The notes under the pieces are model-generated. The model made no database searches. It was not told where the DNA came from and worked only from the letters and a program-made list of their open reading frames with translations. DNA of 64,000 nucleotides from Spirochaetaceae bacterium. GTDB lineage: Bacteria > Spirochaetota > Spirochaetia > SZUA-6 > Bin103. Made by a program: the position numbers and the translations under genes. The DNA lies in assembly GCA_028818385.1 (NCBI GenBank), contig JAPPNY010000122.1, forward strand, positions 1-64,000, in the 5' to 3' direction. This document shows, one piece after another, positions 43,541 to 53,154 of the stretch (the stretch's first letter is position 1; every line of letters starts with the position of its first letter).

Positions 43541-45958
43541 CTAACGAAGCCTGCGCCGTCTTACCACTTCACGTCCCTCTACCGCCTCCACCTCCTCTCG
43601 GCGCATCGCGACTTGCTTTCGTTCGTTCATCTCTTTCGCGCCTTCGCGACCAATCGTCACAATTCTATAGTCCGCATCGTCCATCACTGCCGCAAACCCC
43701 GACCTCCTCCTCTCCCACATGGCGCTCTCAGATACGCTCCAAAACCAATAGTTCCCAATAGTCGCCTGAGTAACTGCCTGCTCACTGTATCCCGCATCGA
43801 GTGCCACCGACGCAAGGCGCCGCCATGTGTCGTCAAGCTCACGATGGAGGGGGTCGAGGTGTTGGTCCCTCAATTCGCTGGACTCGAGGAGTTTGCGATA
43901 GAGCTCCGTGTCGTCTCCGACAAGAAGCGCGATGACCTTCGCCGACGGCCATACTTCCTTGCCGCTCGCCAATCGCTTAATCACGCTCGCTCTTCGCTCG
44001 AAGTCCAATGCACCAGCGGTCTCTTCCGCGACCTTCGACGTCGATGTGTGCGGCGAATACTGGACGCTCTGATTCAGCACCAACCACTCAACCGCCAGAT
44101 CACCGTCTCTAGCGAGAATGTCGCCGACCCAGTACGCGCTATCTATCCCGCCGGGGATCTCCGACGCTGACCGCAACACCGCCCTCCGCCACACTTCACC
44201 GAACGCCGCGTCCTCTGCACCTCGATGCGCGCACCAGTAGCCCAACGCGGACGCTACAGCGACCCGAGCATCGCCCGACTGCAGGAGCTCCGCTATTGTC
44301 GACTCCGACATCTCTCGACATCGCTCCCTCATGAAGTCCTCGAGCATCGGCATCTCATGTGCGACGGAGAGTGCCCTACAGCGGAGATCCGCCGGCGCCG
44401 ATTGATGAGTCAATACCACCTGCACTGCGTTCCATCGGTACTCTACGTCACTTAGCAGGCGGCGTGCGAGCCGAATCCAGTCCGTATCCTGAGCCGCGGC
44501 TGCCTGCACCAGGAAGGGGGCGATCAGCGGCGCCGCGAGTTCATGCGCGATTAGCGCCTCTGCGGTCCGAGCCGGCTTCGGGACACGCTCCGCAAGCTTC
44601 GCACATAGATGCCCGAGCCGTAGATGGTGCATGTCAGCGAGCACCGCTTCCTGGTACATGCCGGCAACAAGGGAGGCAACTTCTTCCGGCGGGCGATCGG
44701 TCAACGTCTCCGCAAAGTCGCCGATGTCCTCAAGCCATTGCTGGTGTTGTTCCTCCCAGTCGTCGCGGTCGTACATTTCGGAAGGGAACATGCGCTCGAA
44801 CTTAGGGTCAAGATGCAGGTCGAGACACAGCTTCATCTCTCCCGCGAGGTCCCCAATCCGCCGCTGAACCCCAGGGTGCTCACGCGAAATTGCCGCTAGG
44901 TCTCGCGCCATCTTTCCGGCGAACTGTTGCAGCAAGTGGCGAGTTTCCTTACTCGCTTTGGAAGGCGGAAAGATCCCCCGGTCAGGATGAAGCCAAGCTT
45001 CCAGGAGATCGAACAGGGCGGCCCAAGGCACGCGCTCGGAGTTGCGGACGATCGTAAACAGTGCCGGCCAGTACTGCGTCAATTCTCGGAGGTCAACATC
45101 GCGCAGAATCCCACTCACTTGTTGGAGGGTTGTCCCCATGCCCGGATCAAGTGCCGAATACTCGAAACCGGGCGCAAGAGCCACGCACATCGCCTTGATG
45201 GCTCGATCATCGTCTCGCCTGAGCACGCACCACTTGGCCGACTCGCGTATGAGCCTGACTCGTGAGTCGAGCGCCGACTCTTGACGCACAGCGAATCCAT
45301 TCAGCCACCTCTTCAACCGATCCAGATCGGTCAGGGCTTCTCCAAAAGGACGATGTTCCTCGCCCCACCGGTCGAGCAAGATCGGGATCGCCGTTTCCGG
45401 GGCGTTCACAAGAGCAGCATCGACGAGTTGGTCGATCAATTCGGGATGTCGGTTGAGCGCATATCGTGCTTGGGCGGCACCGCTCGAAGCGTAAGCGGCC
45501 CACAGATGCGCGTCGTTCGCGGCCTCTAACCAACGCTCCAAGTCGGGAATCGGGGCTCCTCTGGCGCGGGCTCCGATCAGAGTGTGCAGCGCGTCGTGTC
45601 GGTCTTCAACGATTCTCAACACAGGGTCAATCTGGAACGGTACGACGCCGCCTCCGAAGACCTGTTTTACCAGAGTCCAACGCATCGGCTCCGGATCGAC
45701 CGCGACGGCCGAATGCGGGCGTTCGTCCACCACTCCTGCGGCAGCGAGCTCGGCGAGTGCGCTGTGGACTTTGACCAGGGACTCGTTGAGGAACCTAGCA
45801 ACTCTGTCCGCACGTACTCCGGATTCTCCACCCAGTGCGAAGGGTGCGAGCACGCGGGATGAGTCTTGACCAAGCGTCTTGCTAAGGCTCGGGGCGAGTT
45901 CGCTTATCAAATCAATGCTTCGCCGCTGACTACCTCCTTGATGTCGCCAACGAGACAC
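43541..45958 (-). CDS. C-terminal helical part of a STAND-like NTPase, separated by a frameshift
   Basis: An 805-codon frame. From SIDLISELAPSLSK onward it reads as a long all-helical domain, including a winged-helix-like LAPFALGGESGVRADRVA section and HEAT/TPR-like helices (RDVDLRELTQYWPALFTIVR, LSDVEYRWNAVQVVLTHQ). Its first 12 codons (MSRWRHQGGSQR) are only the other-frame reading of the end of the upstream gene, so this is not an independent protein start. It continues the upstream NTPase after a -1 shift near 45910-45930. Such domains in STAND proteins recognise the trigger. I see no catalytic motif. Confidence 0.7.
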   Translation of the reverse strand: MSRWRHQGGSQRRSIDLISELAPSLSKTLGQDSSRVLAPFALGGESGVRADRVARFLNESLVKVHSALAELAAAGVVDERPHSAVAVDPEPMRWTLVKQVFGGGVVPFQIDPVLRIVEDRHDALHTLIGARARGAPIPDLERWLEAANDAHLWAAYASSGAAQARYALNRHPELIDQLVDAALVNAPETAIPILLDRWGEEHRPFGEALTDLDRLKRWLNGFAVRQESALDSRVRLIRESAKWCVLRRDDDRAIKAMCVALAPGFEYSALDPGMGTTLQQVSGILRDVDLRELTQYWPALFTIVRNSERVPWAALFDLLEAWLHPDRGIFPPSKASKETRHLLQQFAGKMARDLAAISREHPGVQRRIGDLAGEMKLCLDLHLDPKFERMFPSEMYDRDDWEEQHQQWLEDIGDFAETLTDRPPEEVASLVAGMYQEAVLADMHHLRLGHLCAKLAERVPKPARTAEALIAHELAAPLIAPFLVQAAAAQDTDWIRLARRLLSDVEYRWNAVQVVLTHQSAPADLRCRALSVAHEMPMLEDFMRERCREMSESTIAELLQSGDARVAVASALGYWCAHRGAEDAAFGEVWRRAVLRSASEIPGGIDSAYWVGDILARDGDLAVEWLVLNQSVQYSPHTSTSKVAEETAGALDFERRASVIKRLASGKEVWPSAKVIALLVGDDTELYRKLLESSELRDQHLDPLHRELDDTWRRLASVALDAGYSEQAVTQATIGNYWFWSVSESAMWERRRSGFAAVMDDADYRIVTIGREGAKEMNERKQVAMRREEVEAVEGREVVRRRRLR

Positions 45959-47145
45959 AGATGGGCAAGCGTTGCCGCGAGGCCGGGCCTTCCAGCCGCC
46001 TGCACACGGATGATACGGATCAGTTCATCCGGCTCCTCAAGGCCGGTCGATTGAATGATTCGCACCATCGTGTCGGCATCGATCCGTTTCAGCTTCAGCA
46101 TGGCGTCGCGTCCGACGTTCAACGCGGTACGGACACTGTCAGCGCCGCTTGGCCAACTTGTCGCGACGATGTAGAAGTCTGCACTCAATTCCTGCCGTAA
46201 CTGGCGGAGTCTTGCGATGCGATCAGGATCGACATGGGCGTCATCGATGATCACCGCCCTGGGATTGAGGCGGCGTACGTCGTTCGCGATCTGCGCTCGG
46301 TCGTCATCGACCAGAAACCTCGCGGCTCGCTGCAATGCCAAGTCCCGAAGAAGAAACGTCTTGCCGGACGCGGGCTCGCCGACGACCATGCAGTCGGTCT
46401 GATGATCTCTGAGCCACTGCATTTCCGACTCGCGACCATGAACCCTGTCCCCAATCACTGGGCGCTGCGTTGCAGGAAACGGGCTCAATGCTTGTGGTCG
46501 GCCGGTCAGCCGCAGCAGGCGTTTGCACCATTCGGTTTCCTGGTATAGACGCAGCGCAAACCAATTCTGATCGTAGACCTGACGAAGATGGACGTGTCTT
46601 TCCCGAGCTTCATCGCGTAGCTTCCTCCGCGTGCGCGGAGTAACACGCCGAGATGTCGCAAAGATGACGGATGTCGGCCTCCAGCCTTTGCCAATCGCCC
46701 GATCAATGCTCCTTTCGAAGTTCCGGACAAGCCTCTCCCCTGTGGTCACCACCAACGGAAAGGAGGTCCCTGGCGTCCCGCTGTCGACTGCGCCGTCGAA
46801 CCCATCGTCCCCACCGCCACTGATGAGCACCAGGGTGGGCCAGTCGCGGTGAAGCAGAGCCACGGCGCACTCCTCGAACACTGCCGGATCAAGCCGTCCG
46901 CGGAGCCCTTGAAGGATGTCTTGGTGGTGAGGGTCAATGGCGACGGCGGATGACTGGGTCACCGCGCTACCTGATCCAAGCGACTCGGCAACCTGCATGA
47001 GTCGGTCGGCCGCTGAAGCCGAAACGCCCAGCTCGCCTCGTTCCCACCGAGCTACCGTATTCGGCTCGACCGTCATCCTCTCGGCGAGTTGCTTCTGAGT
47101 CAGGCCGAGTCGTCGTCGCAAGGATCTGACATCATCGTTGTTCAC
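45907..47145 (-). CDS. XRE helix-turn-helix, Mrr-like domain and STAND-type NTPase
   Basis: 412 residues with three parts. Residues 1-55 are an XRE helix-turn-helix (LGLTQKQLAERMTVEPNTVARW). Residues 85-210 resemble an Mrr-type nuclease (FEECAVALL, SGGGDDGFDGAVD), but the QxK position reads VVTTGE, so the site may be dead. Residues 252-310 are a P-loop ATPase: VVGEPASGKT at 254-263 and AVIIDDAHVD at 297-306. The frame stops shortly after AGRPGLAATLAHLC, where family proteins continue into a long sensor domain. It resembles Avs-like or STAND defence proteins in layout. A 31-bp dyad overlaps its promoter region. Confidence 0.8.
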   Translation of the reverse strand: MNNDDVRSLRRRLGLTQKQLAERMTVEPNTVARWERGELGVSASAADRLMQVAESLGSGSAVTQSSAVAIDPHHQDILQGLRGRLDPAVFEECAVALLHRDWPTLVLISGGGDDGFDGAVDSGTPGTSFPLVVTTGERLVRNFERSIDRAIGKGWRPTSVIFATSRRVTPRTRRKLRDEARERHVHLRQVYDQNWFALRLYQETEWCKRLLRLTGRPQALSPFPATQRPVIGDRVHGRESEMQWLRDHQTDCMVVGEPASGKTFLLRDLALQRAARFLVDDDRAQIANDVRRLNPRAVIIDDAHVDPDRIARLRQLRQELSADFYIVATSWPSGADSVRTALNVGRDAMLKLKRIDADTMVRIIQSTGLEEPDELIRIIRVQAAGRPGLAATLAHLCLVGDIKEVVSGEALI

Positions 47146-47158
47146 GGCGCGTTGCTAC

Positions 47159-47189
47159 CGATCATTTATACGTTTAGTATAGACGATCG
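47159..47189. promoter_or_regulatory. 31-bp dyad, candidate operator of the XRE-STAND gene
   Basis: CGATC (47159-47163) with GATCG (47185-47189), and TATAC (47167-47171) with GTATA (47177-47181), are two nested inverted repeats sharing the centre 47174. The site starts 14 bases before the start codon of the XRE-domain gene. On the leftward strand TATACT within it resembles a -10 box. An XRE repressor binding its own promoter is the natural reading. Confidence 0.5.
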
Positions 47190-47375
47190 TAACGGGCGAG
47201 ACCAAGTGGGCCTCTCGGCTGTGCAACGATCCTCACCGTCATTCCCGCAACGACACATTTGCCCCTTGCTCGACTCCGCCTCAGACCTCTCCTAACACCT
47301 GGTGCCGGGCAGCGTTCGGGCCGTCGGTTGACCGCCGCGGGTGCCTCCCGTACGGTCGTGCGGCCCAGGCACCGC
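47190..47375. other. Intergenic, no feature seen
   Basis: About 190 bases between the STAND promoter region and the DUF2203 gene. I see no open frame with coding character, no strong hairpin and no clear promoter. Confidence 0.6.
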
Positions 47376-47825
47376 ATGGAGTTCCAACGCTACTTCTCTC
47401 GATCCGACGCGGTGCGGACGCTGCCGCTGGTCAAGCGGATCGTCGCCGACATCCTGGACACCGGCCGCAGCCTGCGGGAGTACCTGGAGGACACCGCGCC
47501 TCGGCGCGCCCGCGCGGCGGCGGCGGCCGGCTCGACGCGCGGCGAGCAACGCCGCGCCGCCGAGCGGCTGTTCGACGAGGATCCGACCATCCAGGAGCAT
47601 CGCGCCGCCCTGCTGGAGTACCTGGCGGAGCTGGAGTCGATGGGCTGCCTCTACAAGGACTGGAGCTTCGACATCGGGTTGGTCGACTTTCCGGCGATCA
47701 TCGACGACGAGCAGGTGTTCCTGTGCTGGCGCAGCGACGAGCCCGAGCTCGCCTTCTACCACCGCATCGACGAAGGCTACCCCGGCCGGCAGCCCCTGCC
47801 GCCCGACTGGACAGGCGAGACCTGA
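47376..47825 (+). CDS. DUF2203 family protein
   Basis: A 149-residue protein. The N-terminus FSRSDAVRTLPLVKRIVADI is the DUF2203 start, and the C-terminal part GCLYKDWSFDIGLVDFPAII, VFLCWRSDEPELAFYH is also typical. Function is unknown. ATG 47376 is chosen over an upstream frame of non-family residues. Confidence 0.85.
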   Translation: MEFQRYFSRSDAVRTLPLVKRIVADILDTGRSLREYLEDTAPRRARAAAAAGSTRGEQRRAAERLFDEDPTIQEHRAALLEYLAELESMGCLYKDWSFDIGLVDFPAIIDDEQVFLCWRSDEPELAFYHRIDEGYPGRQPLPPDWTGET

Positions 47826-47835
47826 GCCGTTGCCC

Positions 47836-48498
47836 CTACCCGCGCGCCGCGCGGATCAGGGACAGGGCGTCGGCGACGCGGGCGGCGATCCGGTCGTAGT
47901 TGGCCTGCCGGCGGTCCTCATCGGGAAAGAGGGCGCTGCCGATGCCCACCGCGCAGGCGCCGGCGCCGAGCCAGGCGCCGATGCTCTGGGCCGACACCGC
48001 CACGCCGCCGGTCGGCATGATGCTCGTCCACGGCATCGGCCCGCGGACCGCGCTCACGAACTCCGGACCGCCGACCGAGCCGGGGAACACCTTGACAATC
48101 TCCGCGCCCAGCTCCTCAGCACGGCTGATCTCGCCGGGTGTCATGCAGCCGGGCAGATAGGGGATCTTGCGCCGGTTGCACAGCAGCGCGGTGGGCTCGT
48201 CCAGCGACGGACTGACGATGAACCGGGCGCCCATGCCGATGTAGTTGGCCGCCGTTGGCGCATCCATGATCGAGCCGGCGCCGACCCACACGTCGCTGCC
48301 CTGCAGGCGCTCGACAACGGCCGCGAACGCCTGCAGGGCGCCGGGACCGCGGTTGGTCAGCTCCACGACCCGCGCGCCGCCCTCGACGCAGGCGGCGGCG
48401 AGGCGGCCGGCCACCTCGGGATCCGGCTCGTAGTACAGCGGCACCAGGCCGGTGTCGTGGATGGCGGCGTAGCAGCGCAGACGATCGCTCACGGCCAT
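47836..48498 (-). CDS. eda: KDPG/KHG aldolase
   Basis: A 220-residue class I aldolase that splits 2-keto-3-deoxy-6-phosphogluconate. The Schiff-base lysine lies in LGAEIVKVFPGSVGG, the general-base glutamate in VVELTNRG, and GPMPWTSIMPTGGV is the phosphate-binding region. ATG 48498 lies two bases after the uxaC stop, so the pair forms a hexuronate/Entner-Doudoroff unit. Confidence 0.93.
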   Translation of the reverse strand: MAVSDRLRCYAAIHDTGLVPLYYEPDPEVAGRLAAACVEGGARVVELTNRGPGALQAFAAVVERLQGSDVWVGAGSIMDAPTAANYIGMGARFIVSPSLDEPTALLCNRRKIPYLPGCMTPGEISRAEELGAEIVKVFPGSVGGPEFVSAVRGPMPWTSIMPTGGVAVSAQSIGAWLGAGACAVGIGSALFPDEDRRQANYDRIAARVADALSLIRAARG

Positions 48499-48499
48499 C

Positions 48500-49906
48500 T
48501 CACTCGATCCCGAAGTAGCGCTCGGCGTTGCCGTAACAGATATCGGCGACGATGCCGCCGAGCAGCTCGAAGTCGGCCGGCAGCAGCCCGCGCTCCATCT
48601 CGTCACCCAGGATCCCGCACAGCAGGCGCCGGAAGTAGTCGTGACGGGGGTAGGACAGAAAGCTCCGCGAGTCGGTCACCATGCCCACGAAGCAGCTCAG
48701 CAGGCCGCTGTTGGACAGCGCTTCCATCTGCTTCGTCATGCCGTCGATCTGATCGTTGAACCACCACGCGGTCCCGAACTGCATGCGGCCGCGAACACCG
48801 CCACCCTGGAAGTTGCCGATCATGGCGGCGAACAGGTCGTTCTGCGCCGGGTCAAGGTTGTAAAGGACCGTCTTGGCCAGCTTGCCGACCTGCTCCAGCC
48901 GGTCGAAGAACCGCGCCATCGATCGCGCCGACGGCGGGTCGCCGATCGAATCGTAGCCGGAATCGCGGCCCAGCGCCTGGAAGCCGCGCCGGTTGGTGTT
49001 GCGCAGCGCCCCCAGATGGAACTGCTGTACCCAGCCGGCGTCCGCGTCCATGCACGCCATCTCGTAGAGGACCGCCGAGCGGTACTTCCGGGCCGCTTCC
49101 GGGTCGGCCGCCCGGCCGTGCACGGCGGCGCGGAACGTCCCTTCGACCTCCCGCGCCGTGTACGGCTCCGCGTCCAACACCTCCAGCCCGTGGTCGGACA
49201 GCCGGCAGCCGGCGGCGTGGAAGTCGGCGTGGCGCTCCGCGAGCGCGGCGAGCATCGCGTCGTAGTCAGTGATCTCCCTGCCCACGCGCTCTCCAAGGCC
49301 GGCCAGCCAGCCGTTCAGCCGCTCCGGGTCGTCGGCGGCCAGGGCATGGTCGGCGCGAAAGCCCGGCACCACCGTGCAAGGCGCACCCGCCGTGCGGATG
49401 CGCTCGTGGTGCTCCAGGCTGTCGGCCGGGTCGTCCGTGGTGCAGACCACGCGCACGTTCATCATGCGCAGCAGTCCGTGGGTGCGCAGCTCCGGCTGCC
49501 GCAGCCGCTCGTTGCACGCGTGGTAGATCGCCTCGGCCGTCCGGGGCGACAGCAACTCGTCCACCTCGAACGGCCGGCGCAGCTCCATGTGCGTCCAGTG
49601 GTACAGCGGGTTGCGGACCGTGTAGGGCACCGCCTCCGCCCACGCCGAGAACTTCTCGTAGTCGCCGGCGTCGCCGGTGATCCGCCGCTCGTCGATCCCG
49701 AGGGCACGCATCGCCCGCCACTTGTAGTGGTCGCCGCCCAGCCAGATCTCCGTGATGGTGGGAAAGTCGCGGTTGTCGGCGATCTCCTGCACCGGCAGGT
49801 GGCAGTGGTAGTCGAAGATCGGCTGGTCGGCCGCGTAATCGCGGTACAGGCGGCGCGCCGATTCGTTCGGCAGCAGAAAGTCCGGTCCAAGGAATGGTTC
49901 AGCCAT
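48500..49906 (-). CDS. uxaC: Glucuronate isomerase
   Basis: A 468-residue amidohydrolase-fold isomerase converting glucuronate to fructuronate. Metal ligands are in IFDYHCHLPVQEI; other family pieces are YKWRAMRALGIDE, CTTDDPADSLEHH, MQFGTAWWFNDQIDGM and LTDSRSFLSYPRHDYFRR-like MVTDSRSFLSYPRHDY. ATG 49906 is chosen. Downstream eda supports hexuronate use. Confidence 0.95.
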   Translation of the reverse strand: MAEPFLGPDFLLPNESARRLYRDYAADQPIFDYHCHLPVQEIADNRDFPTITEIWLGGDHYKWRAMRALGIDERRITGDAGDYEKFSAWAEAVPYTVRNPLYHWTHMELRRPFEVDELLSPRTAEAIYHACNERLRQPELRTHGLLRMMNVRVVCTTDDPADSLEHHERIRTAGAPCTVVPGFRADHALAADDPERLNGWLAGLGERVGREITDYDAMLAALAERHADFHAAGCRLSDHGLEVLDAEPYTAREVEGTFRAAVHGRAADPEAARKYRSAVLYEMACMDADAGWVQQFHLGALRNTNRRGFQALGRDSGYDSIGDPPSARSMARFFDRLEQVGKLAKTVLYNLDPAQNDLFAAMIGNFQGGGVRGRMQFGTAWWFNDQIDGMTKQMEALSNSGLLSCFVGMVTDSRSFLSYPRHDYFRRLLCGILGDEMERGLLPADFELLGGIVADICYGNAERYFGIE

Positions 49907-50933
49907 AGGTGTGCTCCAATAGTGTGACATCGGCAGGCTCGCCGCCCAGGGTGAGGTCACGCGGCAACGCGCCGGCCGGCCGATAGCCGGCGGCCAGGAA
50001 CCGTTCCCGCTTGGACGTGTCGGGCGCCGCGACAAAGGCGACGGCGCGAGCGGCGCCCAGGTGTCGCCCATCCTCGGTGAGCGCGGCCAGCAACTCGCCG
50101 GCATGGTCGCCGTAGGCGTCGTGGGCGACCAGGTCGACGACCGCGGTCGCGTTACGCAGCGGCGCCGGTCCCGGAGCCGCGGTGCCGAACCCCAGCACGC
50201 GGCTGGCGCCGGCACCGGCGAGCACCCGCATCACGCCGCCGCGGCTCTGCGTGTCGTAGTGGATGGTCGTGAACGCCGAGACGCAACGCGCGGGCGGGAC
50301 GAACGCGGCGCTGGCGATGCCGCGCTGGTAGTCCAGCACCCGTGTCGACAGCGGCTGCGCGACCAGCGCCGCCACACCGGGAAGGTCGCCCCAGCACGCC
50401 GTCCGGACCGACACCGGCTGGCCCGCCGCGTACAGCGTCCGTTCGTACGCCTCGAAGCCCGGCGCAGCGCGGCGCATGATGCCTCCGGTCCGCTCGAAGC
50501 CGATCCGGTCGTACACTGCCCGTTGCCCCACGCGACCGCCGTTGCCAAGGAAACAGAGGCGGCAGCCAGCGTCGAAGGCCAACCGAACCACCGCCTCGGT
50601 GAGCTCCGCGGCGATGCCGCGCCGCCGGTGCTCGGCGAGAGTGGTGACGTTCTCCACCACCGCGATTTCCGGCTCGTCCACCGGATACGACACCGTCGCG
50701 GTCCCGACATCGGTCTCCCCGCAGCGGCCGATCGCGGTGACGGACGTGAGCGTGTCGCCGTAGGCCCCGCGCAGCGACGGCATCCAGTCGACGTCGCTGC
50801 GCTCCCACTCGGCTGCCAGCAGGTCGGTCACGCGGATCTGGTCGGCCGGCGCCACCGGCCGGCGCAGGAAGTCGACGCTGAGGTCTGAGCCATCGGCGAG
50901 CTTCAGGGGCGCCGGCGGCACGGTCGCGGACAT
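49899..50933 (-). CDS. GNAT family N-acetyltransferase (large)
   Basis: A 344-residue protein. Its first GNAT domain has VVENVTTLAEHRRRGIAAEL and LCFLGNGGRVGQRAVYDRIG, the acetyl-CoA motif and the last strand; the second half (YGDHAGELLAALTEDG) is weaker and may be a degenerate second domain. Substrate unknown. Its stop overlaps the uxaC start by eight bases. Confidence 0.75.
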   Translation of the reverse strand: MSATVPPAPLKLADGSDLSVDFLRRPVAPADQIRVTDLLAAEWERSDVDWMPSLRGAYGDTLTSVTAIGRCGETDVGTATVSYPVDEPEIAVVENVTTLAEHRRRGIAAELTEAVVRLAFDAGCRLCFLGNGGRVGQRAVYDRIGFERTGGIMRRAAPGFEAYERTLYAAGQPVSVRTACWGDLPGVAALVAQPLSTRVLDYQRGIASAAFVPPARCVSAFTTIHYDTQSRGGVMRVLAGAGASRVLGFGTAAPGPAPLRNATAVVDLVAHDAYGDHAGELLAALTEDGRHLGAARAVAFVAAPDTSKRERFLAAGYRPAGALPRDLTLGGEPADVTLLEHTYG

Positions 50934-51061
50934 GGGCGCGGATGATAGCCCCTTGCGCCGGCAAAGCCGAGTCCTCCGAACTCGCCGTTCCCCCCATCCC
51001 CAACTTCGCAGGAGTTCGACTCCTTGATTCTCCGCTCCCCATTCGCCTATAGAGTTGCGGC

Positions 51062-52228
51062 ATGGCCGGCATCGAGATCGAGCGGTTCGCCAACACCGAT
51101 CCCGGCGCCCGCGGCAAGCTCCGCGCCTTCGTCGATTTCCACTGGAACCACTACCGCGACGACCCGCGCTACATCCCGCTGCTGGACTACGAGTACCTGG
51201 GCTTCCACCTGCTGGGCGTCGTCGGCTACTTCGAGCCGCGCTCCCTGTTCCTTCAGCATGCGGCGATCGCTTTCTTCATCGCCTACGACGACCGCCGACA
51301 GCCCGTCGGGCGCTGCATGGCCTTCGTCAACGACGACCACAACGCCCACTGGAACGAGAAGACCGGCTTCTTCGGCTTCTTCGAGTCCGTCGACGACCAG
51401 GAGGTGACCGACCGCCTGCTGCGGGGGGCCAGCGACTGGCTGCGCGAGCGCGGCATGCAGGCGATGCGCGGGCCGCAGAACCTGCCGGTCAACCAGGCGA
51501 CGCCCGGCGTGCTGACCGAGGGGTTCGACTCCCGCCCGGTCATCTACTACCACTACAACAAGCCGTACTACCTGGATCTGCTGACCGCCGCCGGCCTGCA
51601 CCCGGTCAAGCGGGTGCGCTCCTGGGAGGTGCCCGTGCACGTGCCCATGGAGGCGAAGCTGCAGCGGGTCGCCCAGATCGTGCAGAAGCGGGGCGGCGTG
51701 GTATTCGAGACCTGGGGCGAGCGGCCGCTCGCGGAGCGCAAGCGGGAGATGCTGGACATCTACAACGACGCCTGGAACGACAACTGGGGCTTCGTCCCGT
51801 ACCGCGACGAGGAGTTCTTCAAGGTGATCGACGACGAGCAGCTCATCGTCGACCGCGGCCAGTTCTCGATCGCCTACTGGCAGGGTGAGCCCGCCGCCTT
51901 CTTCGGCGGCGTGCCGAACATCCTGGACGGCATGCTGCCGTCACGGCTGTGCCCGCGCTTCGAACTGTGGCGGGCGGGGCGCATGCTGATCACCAAGCGC
52001 CGTCTCACGGGGCTGCGGTTCGGGTACCTGGGAGTGAAGAAGAAGTTCCGCAACCGGGGACTTGAGGGCCTGCTGCTCTGGAAGCAGAAGATCTACACCC
52101 AACAGCACGGCTACCAGTACTGCGACGTCGGCTACGTGCTGGAGGACAACACCCCCGTGCTGCGCATGCTCGACATGATGAACGCCATCCCGTCGAAGAC
52201 CTACACGATCCTGGAGACGCCGCTGTAG
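51062..52228 (+). CDS. GNAT-like acetyltransferase, uncharacterised
   Basis: A 388-residue protein belonging to a widespread GNAT-like group. Typical pieces are HYRDDPRYIPLLD, TGFFGFFESVDDQEV, MRGPQNLPVNQATPGVL and GYLGVKKKFRNRGLEGLLLW. The last contains the R/K-N-R-G-L acetyl-CoA loop. The reaction is unknown. ATG 51062 is supported by homologous N-terminus. Confidence 0.75.
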   Translation: MAGIEIERFANTDPGARGKLRAFVDFHWNHYRDDPRYIPLLDYEYLGFHLLGVVGYFEPRSLFLQHAAIAFFIAYDDRRQPVGRCMAFVNDDHNAHWNEKTGFFGFFESVDDQEVTDRLLRGASDWLRERGMQAMRGPQNLPVNQATPGVLTEGFDSRPVIYYHYNKPYYLDLLTAAGLHPVKRVRSWEVPVHVPMEAKLQRVAQIVQKRGGVVFETWGERPLAERKREMLDIYNDAWNDNWGFVPYRDEEFFKVIDDEQLIVDRGQFSIAYWQGEPAAFFGGVPNILDGMLPSRLCPRFELWRAGRMLITKRRLTGLRFGYLGVKKKFRNRGLEGLLLWKQKIYTQQHGYQYCDVGYVLEDNTPVLRMLDMMNAIPSKTYTILETPL

Positions 52229-52367
52229 ACTGCTGGTGCCCGGTACCCAGCGGTCGGCTTGTATGCAACCATGCTCTGAGCGGGATTCAGGAATAGCTCC
52301 GGGGCCGTGGCGCCGCAGGTGCTCTCCTTCCCGAAGCTGATACAACCTCGATCTGGGAGCACAGGGT

Positions 52368-53126
52368 GTGAAGTACGACGGAAACGAGGCAGACCCTCGG
52401 CCGGTGCGGTTCGGCATCGGCGGCCCGGTAGGTTCCGGCAAGAGCCACCTGCTGCTGCGGCTCTGCCAGCGGCTGGGCGGCGAGCACTCGATCGTCGCCA
52501 TCACCAACGACATCTACTCGCGCGAGGACGAGAAGTTCCTGATCCGCGCCGGCGCGCTCGCCGAGGGCCGGATCCTGGGCGTGGAGACCGGCGGCTGCCC
52601 GCACGCCGCGATCCGAGACGACATCTCCGTGAACGCCGACGCCCTGGCGCGGCTTCAGTACCGCTTCGGCGACACCCGCGTGGCCTTCATCGAGAGCGGC
52701 GGCGACAACCTGTCAGCCAGCTTCAGCCCCGACCTGGTCGACTACCAGATCTACGTGATCGACGTCGCGCAGGGCGGGGACATCCCCCGCAAGGGCGGCC
52801 TCGGGATCACGCGCAGCGACCTGCTGGTGGTGAACAAGGTGGACCTCGCGCCCTACGTGGAGGTGGACCTGCAGCGGATGACCGACGACGTGCGGGCGGC
52901 GCGCGGCGATCTGCCGTTCGTGATGACCAACCTCAAGGATGGCTCCGGCGTGGAGGAGGCGGCCGCCTGGATCGTGGCCGCGCTCGGCGCCCCGCGGCGC
53001 GACCGGCCGGCCTGGGGCGTGGGCGGGCACCACCACCATCCCCACGACCACGGCAACGGCTTGCACTCTCATCATCACCACGCCGGGCACGCCGAGGACC
53101 ATCTCCACGCGGCCAACGTCCGCTAG
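52368..53126 (+). CDS. ureG: Urease accessory GTPase UreG with C-terminal His-rich tail
   Basis: A 252-residue GTPase. P-loop GGPVGSGKSHLLLRLC, the metal-linked ETGGCPHAAIRDD (Cys-Pro-His), and NKVDLAPYVEVDL guanine motif are all present. UreG supplies energy for nickel delivery to urease. The last 33 residues contain GGHHHHPHDHG and SHHHHAGHAEDHLH; in other UreG proteins the His stretch is at the N-terminus. GTG 52368 start. The urease structural genes are not in the window. Confidence 0.93.
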   Translation: MKYDGNEADPRPVRFGIGGPVGSGKSHLLLRLCQRLGGEHSIVAITNDIYSREDEKFLIRAGALAEGRILGVETGGCPHAAIRDDISVNADALARLQYRFGDTRVAFIESGGDNLSASFSPDLVDYQIYVIDVAQGGDIPRKGGLGITRSDLLVVNKVDLAPYVEVDLQRMTDDVRAARGDLPFVMTNLKDGSGVEEAAAWIVAALGAPRRDRPAWGVGGHHHHPHDHGNGLHSHHHHAGHAEDHLHAANVR

Positions 53127-53154
53127 CCCCGGCCCGAGCGGCCGGCGCGGTGAG

